A stretch of DNA of 64,000 nucleotides from Massilia sp. Root335 (GCF_001425685.1 NZ_LMCY01000043.1:77243-141242), one strand, 5' to 3'. Positions 10,150-20,702 are shown, counted from the first letter of the stretch. The notes: generated by a model from the letters alone, not told the origin. Translations and numbers: made by a program.

Positions 10150-10416
10150 ATGGCAAATACCGCACAGGCACGCAAGCGCGCTCGTCAAGCAGTCAAGCAA
10201 AACGCACACAACTCGGCCCAGCGCTCGACCCTGCGTACCGCAATCAAGGCCGTCCGCAAGGCCATCCAGGCTGGCGACAAAGCCGCTGCCTCGCAAATCT
10301 TCCAGCAATCCGTGTCGACCATCGACAGCATCGCTGACAAGAAAATCATCCACAAGAACAAGGCCGCTCGCCACAAGAGCCGCCTGGCTGCCGCCCTCAA
10401 GGCACTGTCGGCTTAA
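10150..10416 (+). CDS. rpsT: 30S ribosomal protein S20
   Basis: 88 residues beginning MANTAQARKRARQAVKQ, the standard S20 N-terminus. The protein is Lys/Arg/Ala-rich and helical throughout, and of normal length. S20 binds 16S rRNA and is needed early in 30S assembly. The gene is monocistronic, with its own TATAAT promoter upstream and a strong terminator downstream. murJ is divergent. In other bacteria S20 represses its own translation, but no specific structure for this was identified here. Confidence 0.97.
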   Translation: MANTAQARKRARQAVKQNAHNSAQRSTLRTAIKAVRKAIQAGDKAAASQIFQQSVSTIDSIADKKIIHKNKAARHKSRLAAALKALSA

Positions 10417-10472
10417 TACACCCGACAGCAACGCACGCGCGGCCGCAGGCCGCGTCCAGCGTGGATGAAAAG

Positions 10473-10502
10473 CCCGCCCGACTACGTCCGGCGGGTTTTT
10501 TG
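10473..10502 (+). terminator. Rho-independent terminator after rpsT
   Basis: The stem CCCGCC (10473-10478) pairs with GGCGGG (10490-10495) and is followed at once by a run of T. Confidence 0.85.
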
Positions 10503-10539
10503 TTGCCTGAAACCGGGGTCAGGGCCCGGTTTTGGGCAA

Positions 10540-10563
10540 TAAAAAAGCAGCCTGGCAGGCTGC
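10540..10563 (-). terminator. Rho-independent terminator of the small Ala/Lys-rich gene
   Basis: The stem GCAGCC-TGGCA-GGCTGC (10547-10563) is preceded on the + strand by a run of A (10541-10546), which is a T-run for the minus-strand transcript that ends at 10601. Confidence 0.75.
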
Positions 10564-10600
10564 TTCCTGGCAGGCCGGAGCCTGCTGGATGTCGAGAAGC

Positions 10601-10810
10601 TTACTTGGTTGCCGGCTCGGCAGCAGCAGCGTCGGCGGCAGCGGCCTTCTTGGCTTTCTTGTGGTGCTTCTTCATTTTCTTCGCAGGAGCGGCGGCCGGC
10701 TCGGCGGTGGTCGATGCGGCCGGAGCGGCTGCGGCCGGGGCCGGGGCTTGCGCGGCGAATGCGGAAACGGCGAACAGGGAAGCAACCAGGCCAGCGATCA
10801 GTTTGGACAT
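10601..10810 (-). CDS. Small exported Ala/Pro/Lys-rich protein (acid-shock-protein-like composition)
   Basis: 69 residues. A clean signal peptide (MSKLIAGLVASLFAVSAFA, cut before AQAP) precedes a mature part of almost only Ala, Pro, Lys, Thr and His, with the basic cluster KKMKKHHKKAKK. Composition and layout recall periplasmic acid-shock proteins such as Asr, but low-complexity sequence makes homology uncertain. I chose the ATG at 10810 rather than one 33 codons upstream. It has an AAAGGA ribosome-binding site, and only this start places the signal peptide at the N-terminus. A terminator follows the stop, so it is probably monocistronic. Confidence 0.7.
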   Translation of the reverse strand: MSKLIAGLVASLFAVSAFAAQAPAPAAAAPAASTTAEPAAAPAKKMKKHHKKAKKAAAADAAAAEPATK

Positions 10811-10916
10811 TTCGGGTTCCTTTAAGAAGAAGGTGATCCACAACGGTGAATCTGTTCCCTTAACGATGCCCAAGAGTTGCCGGTTGACAGGCTTTTGTCG
10901 CTCCCACATTAACTTT

Positions 10917-10940
10917 TAGAAAGGTTGATTTTCCTCAACC
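10917..10940 (-). terminator. Probable terminator of rluE
   Basis: On the minus strand GGTTGA-GGAAAA-TCAACC is followed by TTTCTAAAAG. The stem is only six pairs and the T-run is broken, so strength is moderate. It starts 3 bp after the rluE stop. Confidence 0.5.
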
Positions 10941-10942
10941 CG

Positions 10943-11509
10943 TCAACCCTTGCCGCCCACGGCCGCCTCCGGCACTTCCATCCATTCCCCGGGCATCAGC
11001 GGATGCGTCGCCAGCGAAAACGGGCCGATGCTCGAGCGCACGAGGCGCAGCGTGGGCAGGCCGACGGCGGCGGTCATGCGCCGCACCTGCCGGTTCTTGC
11101 CTTCCTCGAGCGTGATGGCGACCCAGCTGGTCGGCTTGTCCTGGCGCACGCGGATGGGCGGGTTTCTCGGCCACAGCCAGTCTGGTGCCGCGATCAGGCT
11201 CGCGTGGCACGGCTTCGTCGTGAAGTCGCCCAGGTCGATGGGGGCCCGCAGGCGATCGAGCGCGGCGCGGTCGGCGACGCCCTCCAGTTGCACGAGATAC
11301 GTCTTCGCTTCCTTGTGGTCGGGGTGGGCGATCTGGTGCTGCAGGCGGCCGTCGTCCGTGAGCAGCATCAGGCCTTCGCTGTCGGCGTCGAGGCGCCCGG
11401 CCGGATAGATGTTCGGGATGGTCAGGTAGTCGGCGAGGGTCTCGCGGTCGTCCTCGCGCGAGAACTGGCACAGTACCTGGAAGGGTTTGTTGAACAGGAT
11501 GAGGGACAT
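10943..11509 (-). CDS. rluE: 23S rRNA pseudouridine synthase, RluE type
   Basis: 188 residues with the RsuA/RluB/E/F family signature. The catalytic motif region AGRLDADSEGLMLLTDDG contains the catalytic Asp in GRLD, and LVRSSIGPFSL lies near the C-terminus. It lacks the N-terminal S4 domain, and the short form with start MSLILFNKPFQVLCQF is typical of RluE, which modifies U2457 (E. coli numbering) of 23S rRNA. Start ATG at 11509 is preceded by a purine-rich stretch. It is divergent from icd. RluE rather than RluF is chosen on size and lack of S4. Confidence 0.88.
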   Translation of the reverse strand: MSLILFNKPFQVLCQFSREDDRETLADYLTIPNIYPAGRLDADSEGLMLLTDDGRLQHQIAHPDHKEAKTYLVQLEGVADRAALDRLRAPIDLGDFTTKPCHASLIAAPDWLWPRNPPIRVRQDKPTSWVAITLEEGKNRQVRRMTAAVGLPTLRLVRSSIGPFSLATHPLMPGEWMEVPEAAVGGKG

Positions 11510-11651
11510 GAAGAATGGATTTGGTGCATAATGTTGTGCCAGTGTTGCGTCTTAGACAAGACCGACGGCCATATCACTATTCTAATGGAGATCGCAGACC
11601 TGGCGGGCTGACGCCGCCTTCGCGACCCGCCGTGCGCCCACTTCGGAGAAC

Positions 11652-12908
11652 ATGATGCTTCAACATATCAAAGTACCTACCGATGGTCAAAAGATCACCG
11701 TCAACCCGGACTTCACGCTGAAGGTCCCCGACCAGCCGGTGATTCCCTATATCGAAGGCGACGGCACCGGCGTCGACATCACGCCCGTGATGCTCAAGGT
11801 CGTCGACGCGGCCGTGGCGAAGGCCTACGGCGGCCGGCGCAAGATCGCGTGGATGGAAGTGTTTGCCGGCGAGAAATCGACGCAGGTCTATGGCCCGGAC
11901 GTGTGGCTGCCGGCCGAAACGCTGGACGTCGTGCGCGAGTACGTCGTGTCGATCAAGGGCCCGCTGACGACGCCCGTCGGCGGCGGCATCCGCTCGCTGA
12001 ACGTTGCGCTGCGCCAGGAACTCGACCTGTACGTCTGCCTGCGCCCCGTGCGTTATTTCACCGGCGTGCCGTCGCCGCTGCGCGAGCCGCACAAGACCAA
12101 TATGGTGATCTTCCGCGAGAACTCGGAAGATATCTACGCCGGCATCGAATGGGCGGCCGAGTCGCCCGAGGCGAAGAAGGTCATCGAGTTCCTGACCCGC
12201 GAGATGGGCGTGCGCAAGATCCGCTTCCCGGAGACCTCGGCGATCGGCGTCAAGCCGGTGTCGCGCGACGGCACGGAGCGCCTTGTGCGCAAGGCGCTCC
12301 AGTATGCGATCGACAACGACAAGCCGTCCGTGACCATTGTCCACAAGGGCAATATCATGAAGTACACGGAAGGCGGGTTCCGCGACTGGGCCTATGCGCT
12401 GGCGCAACGCGAATTCGGCGCCGAGCTGATCGATGGCGGTCCGTGGTGCAAGTTCAAGAACCCGCGCACGGGCAAGGACATCGTCGTCAAGGATTCGATC
12501 GCGGACGCGTTCCTGCAGCAGATCCTGCTGCGCCCGGCCGAGTACAGCGTGATCGCCACGCTGAACCTGAACGGCGACTACGTCTCCGACGCGCTGGCGG
12601 CGCAGGTCGGCGGCATCGGCATCGCGCCGGGCGCCAATATGTCCGATTCGGTCGCCATGTTCGAAGCGACGCACGGCACCGCGCCCAAGTATGCGGGCAA
12701 GGACTACGTGAACCCGGGTTCGCTGATCCTGTCGGCCGAAATGATGCTGCGCCACATGGGATGGACGGAGGCTGCCGACCTCATCATCAGTTCGATGGAA
12801 AAGGCGATCGCGTCGAAACGCGTCACCTACGACTTCGCGCGCCTGATGGAGGGCGCCACCCAGGTATCGTGTTCGGGCTTTGGCGAGGTCATGATCGAGA
12901 ATATGTAA
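11652..12908 (+). CDS. icd: Isocitrate dehydrogenase (NADP+)
   Basis: 418 residues, the size of the homodimeric NADP-dependent bacterial enzyme. Conserved parts include IPYIEGDGTGVDITP near the N-terminus, the substrate/phosphorylation loop GPLTTPVGGGIRSLNVALRQ, the NENSEDIYAGIEW-like segment (FRENSEDIYAGIEW), and NLNGDYVSDALAAQVGG with GATH-like VAMFEATHGTAPKYAG near the C-terminus. It converts isocitrate to 2-oxoglutarate in the TCA cycle. Two adjacent ATGs exist (11652 and 11655), and the second is equally possible. The Ser in the loop is the site used by IDH kinase/phosphatase in enterics. A strong terminator follows. Confidence 0.96.
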   Translation: MMLQHIKVPTDGQKITVNPDFTLKVPDQPVIPYIEGDGTGVDITPVMLKVVDAAVAKAYGGRRKIAWMEVFAGEKSTQVYGPDVWLPAETLDVVREYVVSIKGPLTTPVGGGIRSLNVALRQELDLYVCLRPVRYFTGVPSPLREPHKTNMVIFRENSEDIYAGIEWAAESPEAKKVIEFLTREMGVRKIRFPETSAIGVKPVSRDGTERLVRKALQYAIDNDKPSVTIVHKGNIMKYTEGGFRDWAYALAQREFGAELIDGGPWCKFKNPRTGKDIVVKDSIADAFLQQILLRPAEYSVIATLNLNGDYVSDALAAQVGGIGIAPGANMSDSVAMFEATHGTAPKYAGKDYVNPGSLILSAEMMLRHMGWTEAADLIISSMEKAIASKRVTYDFARLMEGATQVSCSGFGEVMIENM

Positions 12909-12929
12909 GCAGTTTTATTGACGCACATC

Positions 12930-12955
12930 AAGCCCCGTCCATGCGGGGCTTTTTG
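12930..12955 (+). terminator. Rho-independent terminator after icd
   Basis: AGCCCCG (12931-12937) pairs with CGGGGCT across a short loop (TCCATG), followed by TTTTTG. Confidence 0.85.
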
Positions 12956-13025
12956 TTTTCTCCACTAATATATAGAGAGTGCGATGCAGGGCGCGTGAGG
13001 CAGGCGTATTTTGTGCGTTGCGCCA

Positions 13026-13050
13026 TAAAAAAACCCCGCCGTAGCGGGGC
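13026..13050 (-). terminator. Rho-independent terminator of the cold-shock gene
   Basis: On the minus strand GCCCCGC-TAC-GGCGGGG-type stem (13035-13050) is followed by a run of T (A-run at 13027-13033 on the + strand), 20 bp after the stop. Confidence 0.8.
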
Positions 13051-13069
13051 TTTCTGCTTCCGAGGGTGC

Positions 13070-13273
13070 TTACGCGCCGACGATGTTGGAAGCTTGCTTG
13101 CCTTTCGGGCCTTGCGTGACTTCGAATTGGACTTTTTGACCTTCTTTGAGGGTCTTAAAACCGTTCATATTGATCGCGGAGAAATGTGCGAACAAATCTT
13201 CGCCGCCGTCATCAGGGGTGATGAAGCCAAAACCTTTGGAATCATTGAACCACTTAACAGTACCTGTTGCCAT
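13070..13273 (-). CDS. Cold-shock protein, CspA family
   Basis: 67 residues, MATGTVKWFNDSKGFGFITP, with both nucleic-acid-binding motifs (KGFGFI for RNP1 and DLFAHFS for RNP2) and the C-terminal VTQGPKGKQASNI. It is a single OB-fold RNA chaperone. The ATG at 13273 is chosen over an in-frame one 26 codons upstream because the family starts at MATGTVKWFN. The long leader upstream (13274 on) holds a 16-bp palindrome and could be a regulated 5' UTR. Whether it is cold-induced or constitutive cannot be told. Confidence 0.95.
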   Translation of the reverse strand: MATGTVKWFNDSKGFGFITPDDGGEDLFAHFSAINMNGFKTLKEGQKVQFEVTQGPKGKQASNIVGA

Positions 13274-13599
13274 AAAATAACCTTCGATTAAAAACAAATC
13301 ACACGAGCCATAAAAGCAAGAAGCTTCTTGCCCCCTCCTCAGCCTGCTCACTTCTTATCAACAAGTACATAAGTACATGTCAATAACTGCATTGTTGGTG
13401 CAATAATCTTGTAAGTCAAGCGGTTTTGAACACGCGTTGTAAAAATTTACATAGTGGCCAAAAATCAAGCTCTTGATTTTCGCAACGGAACCGCCATCTG
13501 CGCACCAACTGGAAAACGCGTAAGATGGAAAGCAAATGGGATTACCCTGAGCGTTAGTTTCCGCACACACGAAGATCGAAAGCAATTTAGAATACCCCT
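13274..13599. other. Intergenic region between cold-shock gene and clpS
   Basis: 326 bp without a convincing gene, more AT-rich than its surroundings. It must hold both divergent promoters. Seen: a perfect 16-bp palindrome GCAAGAAGCTTCTTGC at 13316-13331, inside the probable leader of the cold-shock mRNA, and a tandem direct repeat AAGTACAT AAGTACAT at 13363-13378. Short open frames here are not supported by ribosome-binding sites. Confidence 0.5.
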
Positions 13600-13898
13600 A
13601 TGGCAACCAAGCACGATACCGAACAGCTGCTGGAGCGGCAGACAGTCAAGCCACCTCCCTTGTATCAGGTGGCGTTGCTCAATGACGACTACACGCCGAT
13701 GGAGTTCGTGGTCGCCATCATCCAGGAGTACTTCAACAAGGATCGCGAGACGGCGACGCAGATCATGCTTTCTGTACACCGCCATGGCAAAGGCGTGTGC
13801 GGCGTGTTTTCCAAAGATATAGCGTGTACCAAAGTGGAGTTTGTATTAACGCATGCGCGCAAGGCAGGCCACCCCCTGCAGTGCGTGATGGAGGAAGT

Positions 13899-13902
<4 letters not shown>
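13600..13902 (+). CDS. clpS: ATP-dependent Clp protease adaptor ClpS
   Basis: 100 residues with the ClpS core YQVALLNDDYTPMEFVV, the helix bearing HRHGKGVCGVFSKDIA and the C-terminal EFVLTHARKAGHPLQCVMEE. The N-degron pocket residues of the family (the DDYTPMEFV region and the conserved His of the HxxG segment) are present. ClpS binds proteins with N-terminal Phe, Leu, Trp or Tyr and hands them to ClpA. The stop overlaps the clpA start by 4 bp (ATGA at 13899-13902), so the adaptor and its chaperone are made together. Confidence 0.97.
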
Positions 13903-16199
<2,297 letters not shown>

Positions 16200-16222
16200 G
16201 CGATCCCGGTCGCTGCAACGAA

Positions 16223-16248
16223 AGCCCGCCTCGTGCGGGCTTTTTTTC
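16223..16248 (+). terminator. Rho-independent terminator after clpA
   Basis: AGCCCGC (from 16223) pairs with GCGGGCT across CTCGT, followed by seven T. Confidence 0.88.
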
Positions 16249-16271
16249 GTCCCGGATCAGGACGCGCGCCT

Positions 16272-16331
16272 TGTCATTCGCATGTCACAAAAGAATGCGT
16301 GTGTGTCACATATATTCATTTTGATGTCATA
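16272..16331 (+). promoter_or_regulatory. Phased direct repeats TGTCAYA upstream of the chemoreceptor gene
   Basis: Four heptamers stand in the same orientation: TGTCATT (16272), TGTCACA (16283), TGTCACA (16304) and TGTCATA (16325). Spacings are 11, 21 and 21 bp, so all face the same side of the helix. A TATAAT (16341-16346) follows 9 bp after the last repeat. The layout is that of an activator site next to a promoter. The factor is unknown. Confidence 0.45.
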
Positions 16332-16378
16332 TGGCATTCCTATAATCGGTCGCATCCCTCCCATCCGGACATTGCCCC

Positions 16379-18010
16379 ATGCGACTTGCGCACCTCCAGA
16401 CCGGCACCAAGATCATCGGCGCCTTTGCCGTGGTGTCTCTTGCCATCGTCATCATTTCCTTCGTCGCGCTGTGGCGCATGCAGGCCGCCGACGCCATCAC
16501 GAACGATCTCGTCAACGATAAACTGGCCCGCCAGCAGCTGACGGCGGAGTTGCTGGGCGTGACGCGCCTGAACGGCGTACGCACCGTCGCGATCGCCCGC
16601 AGCGACAGCCTCGAAGCCGCCGATTATTTCCAGGGCCTGCTCGCGCAGGGCGACAAGAACGCGGCCGCGCTGGAAGCGAAACTGGGCGCGCTGGCCTCGA
16701 GGACGGATGAGCGCGCGCTGATCGACGGCGTCGCGCAGCGCAAGGCCGCCTATCTGAAAGTGCGCGCGCAGGTGTTCCAGGCCAAGGATCTCGGCAAGAC
16801 GCAGGAAGTCGAACAGATGGCGGCCGGCGACCTGGCGGCGACGTTCGACGCCTACACGCACGCCCTCGACGCGCTGCTCGCCTGGCAGACGCGCGAGGCG
16901 CACGCGATGGCGGCGACGTCCGCGCAAGCCTTCGCGCTCAGCCGCGTGCTGCTGCCGGCGTTCGGCGCGGCCGCGCTGCTGATCGGTTGCGCGGCCGGCT
17001 GGCTGCTCACGCGCAGCATCGTCACGCCGCTGCAGGATGCCGTCGTGCTCGCCGAGCGCGTCGCCAAGGGCGATCTGTCGGCCACCATCGCGCACGACCG
17101 CGGCGACGAGATCGGCCGCCTGTTCGACGCGCTGAACGATATGACGGGCGCCGTGTCGGCCACCGTCGTGAAGGTGCTCGACAGTGCGCAGATGATCGAC
17201 GACGCATCGGCCGAGATCGCGGCCGGCAACCGCGACCTGTCGCAACGTACCGAAGCCCAGGCGTGCAGCCTGCATGCGACCGTGCAGGCCATGTCCGACC
17301 TGACCGAGGCCGTGGAGCAGAACCACGTCAACGCGCACGACGCCAACGGGCTCGCGCTGGCCGCATCCGGCGTGGCGCGGCAGGGCGCCGGCGCCGTCGA
17401 GCAGATGGTCGAGCGCATGGAAACGATCCGCCAGTCGGCCGCGCGCATCGGCGACATCACGGCGATGATCGACGGCATCGCGTTCCAGACGAATATCCTC
17501 GCGCTGAACGCGGCCGTCGAAGCGGCCCGCGCCGGCACCGAAGGACGCGGCTTCGCCGTCGTGGCGGCCGAGGTGCGCAACCTGGCCCAGCACTCGGCGG
17601 CGGCGGCGAAGGAGATCAAGCACCTGATCGGCGAATCGACGGGCGCCATCGAATCCGGCGCCGGCATCGCCAGCGCCGCGGGCGGCACGATGCGCGAGAT
17701 CCTCGACCGCGTGCAGCAGGTGGCCGACCTGCTGCATGCGATCGACGGCGCCAGCTCGGAACAGGCGGCCGGCATCGCCCGGGTGCGCGGCGTCATCGCC
17801 GACATGGACGAAGCGACGCAGCAGAACGCGGCGATGGTCGAACAGGCGGCGGCCGCCGCGGCGACGCTGCGCGCGCAGGCGGAGGGGTTGACGGAGGTCG
17901 TGGCCACGTTCCGCGTGCGCAGCGAGGAGGCGGGGCGTCACGTGCTGGTCGTGGAAGACGAGGACGAGCAAGGCCGCGGGCTGGCATTGCCGGCGCCGGC
18001 GTACGCCTGA
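16379..18010 (+). CDS. Methyl-accepting chemotaxis protein
   Basis: 543 residues. TM1 is near residues 11-32 (GAFAVVSLAIVIISFVALW). A four-helix-bundle periplasmic sensor spans to about 185, TM2 is about 187-208, a HAMP domain follows (LTRSIVTPLQDAV on), and then the signalling domain with the highly conserved hairpin tip AFQTNILALNAAVEAARAG. It would sense a periplasmic ligand and control CheA. The C-terminus ends in ALPAPAYA and has no NWETF-type receptor-modification tether. No chemotaxis genes are nearby, so it is an orphan receptor. Phased repeats upstream suggest specific regulation. Confidence 0.93.
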   Translation: MRLAHLQTGTKIIGAFAVVSLAIVIISFVALWRMQAADAITNDLVNDKLARQQLTAELLGVTRLNGVRTVAIARSDSLEAADYFQGLLAQGDKNAAALEAKLGALASRTDERALIDGVAQRKAAYLKVRAQVFQAKDLGKTQEVEQMAAGDLAATFDAYTHALDALLAWQTREAHAMAATSAQAFALSRVLLPAFGAAALLIGCAAGWLLTRSIVTPLQDAVVLAERVAKGDLSATIAHDRGDEIGRLFDALNDMTGAVSATVVKVLDSAQMIDDASAEIAAGNRDLSQRTEAQACSLHATVQAMSDLTEAVEQNHVNAHDANGLALAASGVARQGAGAVEQMVERMETIRQSAARIGDITAMIDGIAFQTNILALNAAVEAARAGTEGRGFAVVAAEVRNLAQHSAAAAKEIKHLIGESTGAIESGAGIASAAGGTMREILDRVQQVADLLHAIDGASSEQAAGIARVRGVIADMDEATQQNAAMVEQAAAAAATLRAQAEGLTEVVATFRVRSEEAGRHVLVVEDEDEQGRGLALPAPAYA

Positions 18011-18030
18011 GTCGCCGGCGCCATCCTTAC

Positions 18031-18119
18031 CGTCGTTCCCGCCCAGGCGGAACCCAAGTATTGCGTGCATCGCCGCGGCGCACGCGACATTGGGTCCCTG
18101 CCTGCGCAGGGACGACGTT
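18031..18119. repeat. Family A dispersed palindromic repeat, copy 2
   Basis: CGTCGTTCCCGCC-CA-GGCGGAACCCAAGTA is followed by a spacer and ATTGGGTCCCTGCC-TGCG-CAGGGACGACG. The outer arms (CGTCGTTCCC... and ...GGGACGACG; CCCAA and TTGGG) are inverted copies, so the element is two hairpins in mirror arrangement. It lies between the convergent chemoreceptor and cystathionine lyase genes. Confidence 0.85.
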
Positions 18120-18132
18120 CATATTGCGCGGC

Positions 18133-19329
18133 CTAAATCGCCGCCAATGCCTTCGCCAGGTCCGCCCGCTGGTCGTCGACGTGCTCGATCCCGACCGACA
18201 GCCGGATCAACCCGTCGCCGATCCCCAGCCGCGCGCGCTGGTCCGCCGGAATCGTCGCATGGGTCATGATGGCCGGATGCTCGATCAGGCTCTCGACGCC
18301 GCCGAGGCTCTCGGCCAGCGTGAACACTTCGCACTGTTCGAGGAAGCGGCGGGCGCCGGCGATGTCGGTGTCGAGATCGATGGAGATGATCCCGCCGTAG
18401 CCGTGCATCTGGCGCCTTGCCAGTTCATGCTGGGGATGCGCGGCGAGGCCCGGGTAGTAGACGTGCCGGACCTTGGCCTGGCCCTGCAGCCACTGCGCCA
18501 GGTCGAGCGCATTGGCGTTGCTGCGTTCGACGCGCAGCGCCAGCGTCTTGATCCCCCTGAGCACGAGGAAGCTGTCGAACGGTCCCTGGATGGCGCCGAC
18601 GGCGTTCTGGATGAAGCCGAGGCGTTCGCGCCAGGCCTGCTGGTGCGCCTGGCCGCCGACGACGGCAATGCCGCCGATGACGTCGGAGTGGCCGTTCATG
18701 TACTTCGTCGTCGAGTGCACGACGATGTCGATGCCCAGTTCCAGCGGACGCTGGTTGATGGGACTCGCGAACGTGTTGTCGCACACCGTCATCACGCCGC
18801 GCTCGCGGCACTGCTGCGCGATCGCGTGCAGGTCGGCGAGCTTGAGCATCGGGTTCGTCGGCGTTTCGACCCACACCATCTTCGTCTCCGGCCGCAGCGC
18901 GTTTGCCAGCGCGAGCGGGTCCGTCAGGTCGACGTAGGTGAATTCGTGGCCGGCGCTCACGCGGCGCACGCGCTCGAACAGGCGGTAGGTGCCGCCATAC
19001 ATGTCGTCGCCGGCCACGATGTGCGAACCGGCCGGCAGCAGTTCGAGCACGGCCGCGATGGCCGCGAGGCCGGACGCGAACGCGTACGCGGCGCCGCCGC
19101 TTTCGATGTCGGCCACGCAGCGCTCCAGCGCCCAGCGCGTGGGGTTGTGCGAGCGGCCGTAGTCCAGGCCCTTGTGCACGCCCGGGCTTTCCTGGGCAAA
19201 GGTCGAGGTCGCGTAGATGGGCGGCATCACGGCGCCGGTGGCCGGGTCGGGTGCCTGGCCGCCGTGGATCACGCGCGTGGCGATGTGGCGTTTTTGGGTG
19301 TCTTCTGGATGGCTCACGGGATAACTCAC
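18133..19329 (-). CDS. Cystathionine gamma-lyase / gamma-synthase family PLP enzyme
   Basis: About 398 residues of the Cys/Met-metabolism PLP family. It has AFASGLAAIAAVLELL, VCDNTFASP and the PLP-lysine motif HSTTKYMNGHSDVIGG. Because it follows cystathionine beta-synthase in one operon, the lyase role (cystathionine to cysteine, 2-oxobutyrate and ammonia) is favoured over synthase, but sequence alone does not separate them. Start: GTG at 19329 overlaps the upstream stop as GTGA. A second GTG at 19317 is possible and gives MSHPEDTQK. The open frame continues far upstream through the neighbouring gene, but that part is non-coding in this frame. Confidence 0.9.
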   Translation of the reverse strand: MSYPVSHPEDTQKRHIATRVIHGGQAPDPATGAVMPPIYATSTFAQESPGVHKGLDYGRSHNPTRWALERCVADIESGGAAYAFASGLAAIAAVLELLPAGSHIVAGDDMYGGTYRLFERVRRVSAGHEFTYVDLTDPLALANALRPETKMVWVETPTNPMLKLADLHAIAQQCRERGVMTVCDNTFASPINQRPLELGIDIVVHSTTKYMNGHSDVIGGIAVVGGQAHQQAWRERLGFIQNAVGAIQGPFDSFLVLRGIKTLALRVERSNANALDLAQWLQGQAKVRHVYYPGLAAHPQHELARRQMHGYGGIISIDLDTDIAGARRFLEQCEVFTLAESLGGVESLIEHPAIMTHATIPADQRARLGIGDGLIRLSVGIEHVDDQRADLAKALAAI

Positions 19330-20702
19330 GTCAGGGTCCGGCGCAGGTGGTTGAGAAGGTCGAAGCGGGTGATCAGGCCGTAGAAATGGTCGCCGTCGGC
19401 GATGACGGCGGTCAGGCCGCGGTCGAGGATGTCGCGCAGCTGCTGCATGCTCGCGGATGGCGCCAGCTTCTGCAGGTCGGACGTCATCGTACCCGAGACG
19501 GGCGCCTTGAAGCGCTCCCGTTCGCTCGTTACGTGCAGGAGCAGGTCGGATTCGTCGATCAGGCCGACGAGCTTGCCGCGTTCCACCACCGGCATCTGCG
19601 CGAGGTCCGCGCTGCGCATGCGGTTGAAGGCGGTCAGCAGGGTGTCGGACGGGGCGACGGTCACGACTTCGCCGTCGTCGAAGCGGCGCCCGATCAGGTC
19701 GCGCAGATCGCCCATGCGCGGGCGGTGCAGCAGGCCCTGGTCGACCATCCAGCCGTCGCTGTACACCTTCGTCAGGTAGCGCGTGCCCGTGTCGCACACG
19801 AACGTCACGACGCGTTTCGGCGTCGTCTGCGCGCGGCAAAAGCGCAGCGCGGCCGCGAGCAGGGTGCCGGTCGACGAGCCGGCCAGGATGCCTTCCTGGC
19901 GCAGCAGGTCGCGCGCCGTGTTGAAGCTCTCTTCGTCGCTGATCGAATATGCCGTCTTTACGCGCGACATGTCGGCGATGGACGGGATGAAGTCCTCGCC
20001 GATGCCTTCCACGGCCCAGGAGCCGGAGACCTCGCTCACCTTGCCGGTCTTGACGTAGTCGGCGAGGATCGAGCCCTGCGGGTCGGCCAGCACGAACTCC
20101 AGGTCCGGCTGCACGCGCGCGAAGAAGCGCGACAGGCCCGTCAGCGTGCCGGACGACCCCACGCCCACGACGATGGCGTCCAGCTCGTGGCGCATCTGGT
20201 CCCAGATCTCGGGGGCCGTCGTGGTTTCGTGGGCCTGCGGGTTGGCGGGATTGTTGAACTGGTCGGCGAACCAGGCGCCGGGGATCTCGCGCGCGAGCCG
20301 GGCCGCGTAGTCCTGGTAGTACTCGGGATGCCCCTTGCCGACGTCGGAGCGGGTGAGGTGGATTTCGGCGCCGAGCGCCTTCAGGTGCAGGATTTTTTCG
20401 GAGGCCATCTTGTCCGGCACGACGAGCACGACGCGATACCCCTTGATGCGCGCGACGAGGGCGAGGCCGAGGCCCGTGTTGCCGGCCGTCGCTTCGACGA
20501 CGGTGCCGCCCGGCTGCAGGCGGCCGTCGCGTTCCGCCGCCTCGATCATGGCGCGGCCGACCCGGTCCTTGATGGAGCCGCCGGGGTTCTGGGATTCGAG
20601 CTTGAGGAACAGGCGGCAGGGGCCCGTGTCCATGCGGGTGACTTCCACCATCGGGGTATTGCCGATCAGAGAAAACAGTGCAGCTTGCGACAAGTCTTGC
20701 AT
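19326..20702 (-). CDS. Cystathionine beta-synthase
   Basis: 458 residues. The catalytic part (about 1-320) is a fold-type II PLP enzyme with SLIGNTPMVEV and the PLP lysine in NPGGSIKDRVG, plus the phosphate-binding GSSGTLTG. Two CBS domains occupy the C-terminal 120 residues, ending LLNHLRRTLT. The enzyme condenses homocysteine and serine to cystathionine. With the next gene this gives a reverse transsulfuration route to cysteine. Start ATG at 20702 has a clear GGAGG 5 bp upstream. An upstream in-frame ATG at 20792 is rejected. The heme-binding extension of animal enzymes is absent. Confidence 0.93.
   Translation of the reverse strand: MQDLSQAALFSLIGNTPMVEVTRMDTGPCRLFLKLESQNPGGSIKDRVGRAMIEAAERDGRLQPGGTVVEATAGNTGLGLALVARIKGYRVVLVVPDKMASEKILHLKALGAEIHLTRSDVGKGHPEYYQDYAARLAREIPGAWFADQFNNPANPQAHETTTAPEIWDQMRHELDAIVVGVGSSGTLTGLSRFFARVQPDLEFVLADPQGSILADYVKTGKVSEVSGSWAVEGIGEDFIPSIADMSRVKTAYSISDEESFNTARDLLRQEGILAGSSTGTLLAAALRFCRAQTTPKRVVTFVCDTGTRYLTKVYSDGWMVDQGLLHRPRMGDLRDLIGRRFDDGEVVTVAPSDTLLTAFNRMRSADLAQMPVVERGKLVGLIDESDLLLHVTSERERFKAPVSGTMTSDLQKLAPSASMQQLRDILDRGLTAVIADGDHFYGLITRFDLLNHLRRTLT

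Noticed and set aside
16321..16346. Complete sigma-70 promoter TTGATG ... TATAAT for the chemoreceptor
   Set aside because: The spacer would be only 14 bp. The -10 box is good, but a matching -35 at 17 bp (ATTTTG) is poor, so only the phased repeats with the -10 box are reported.
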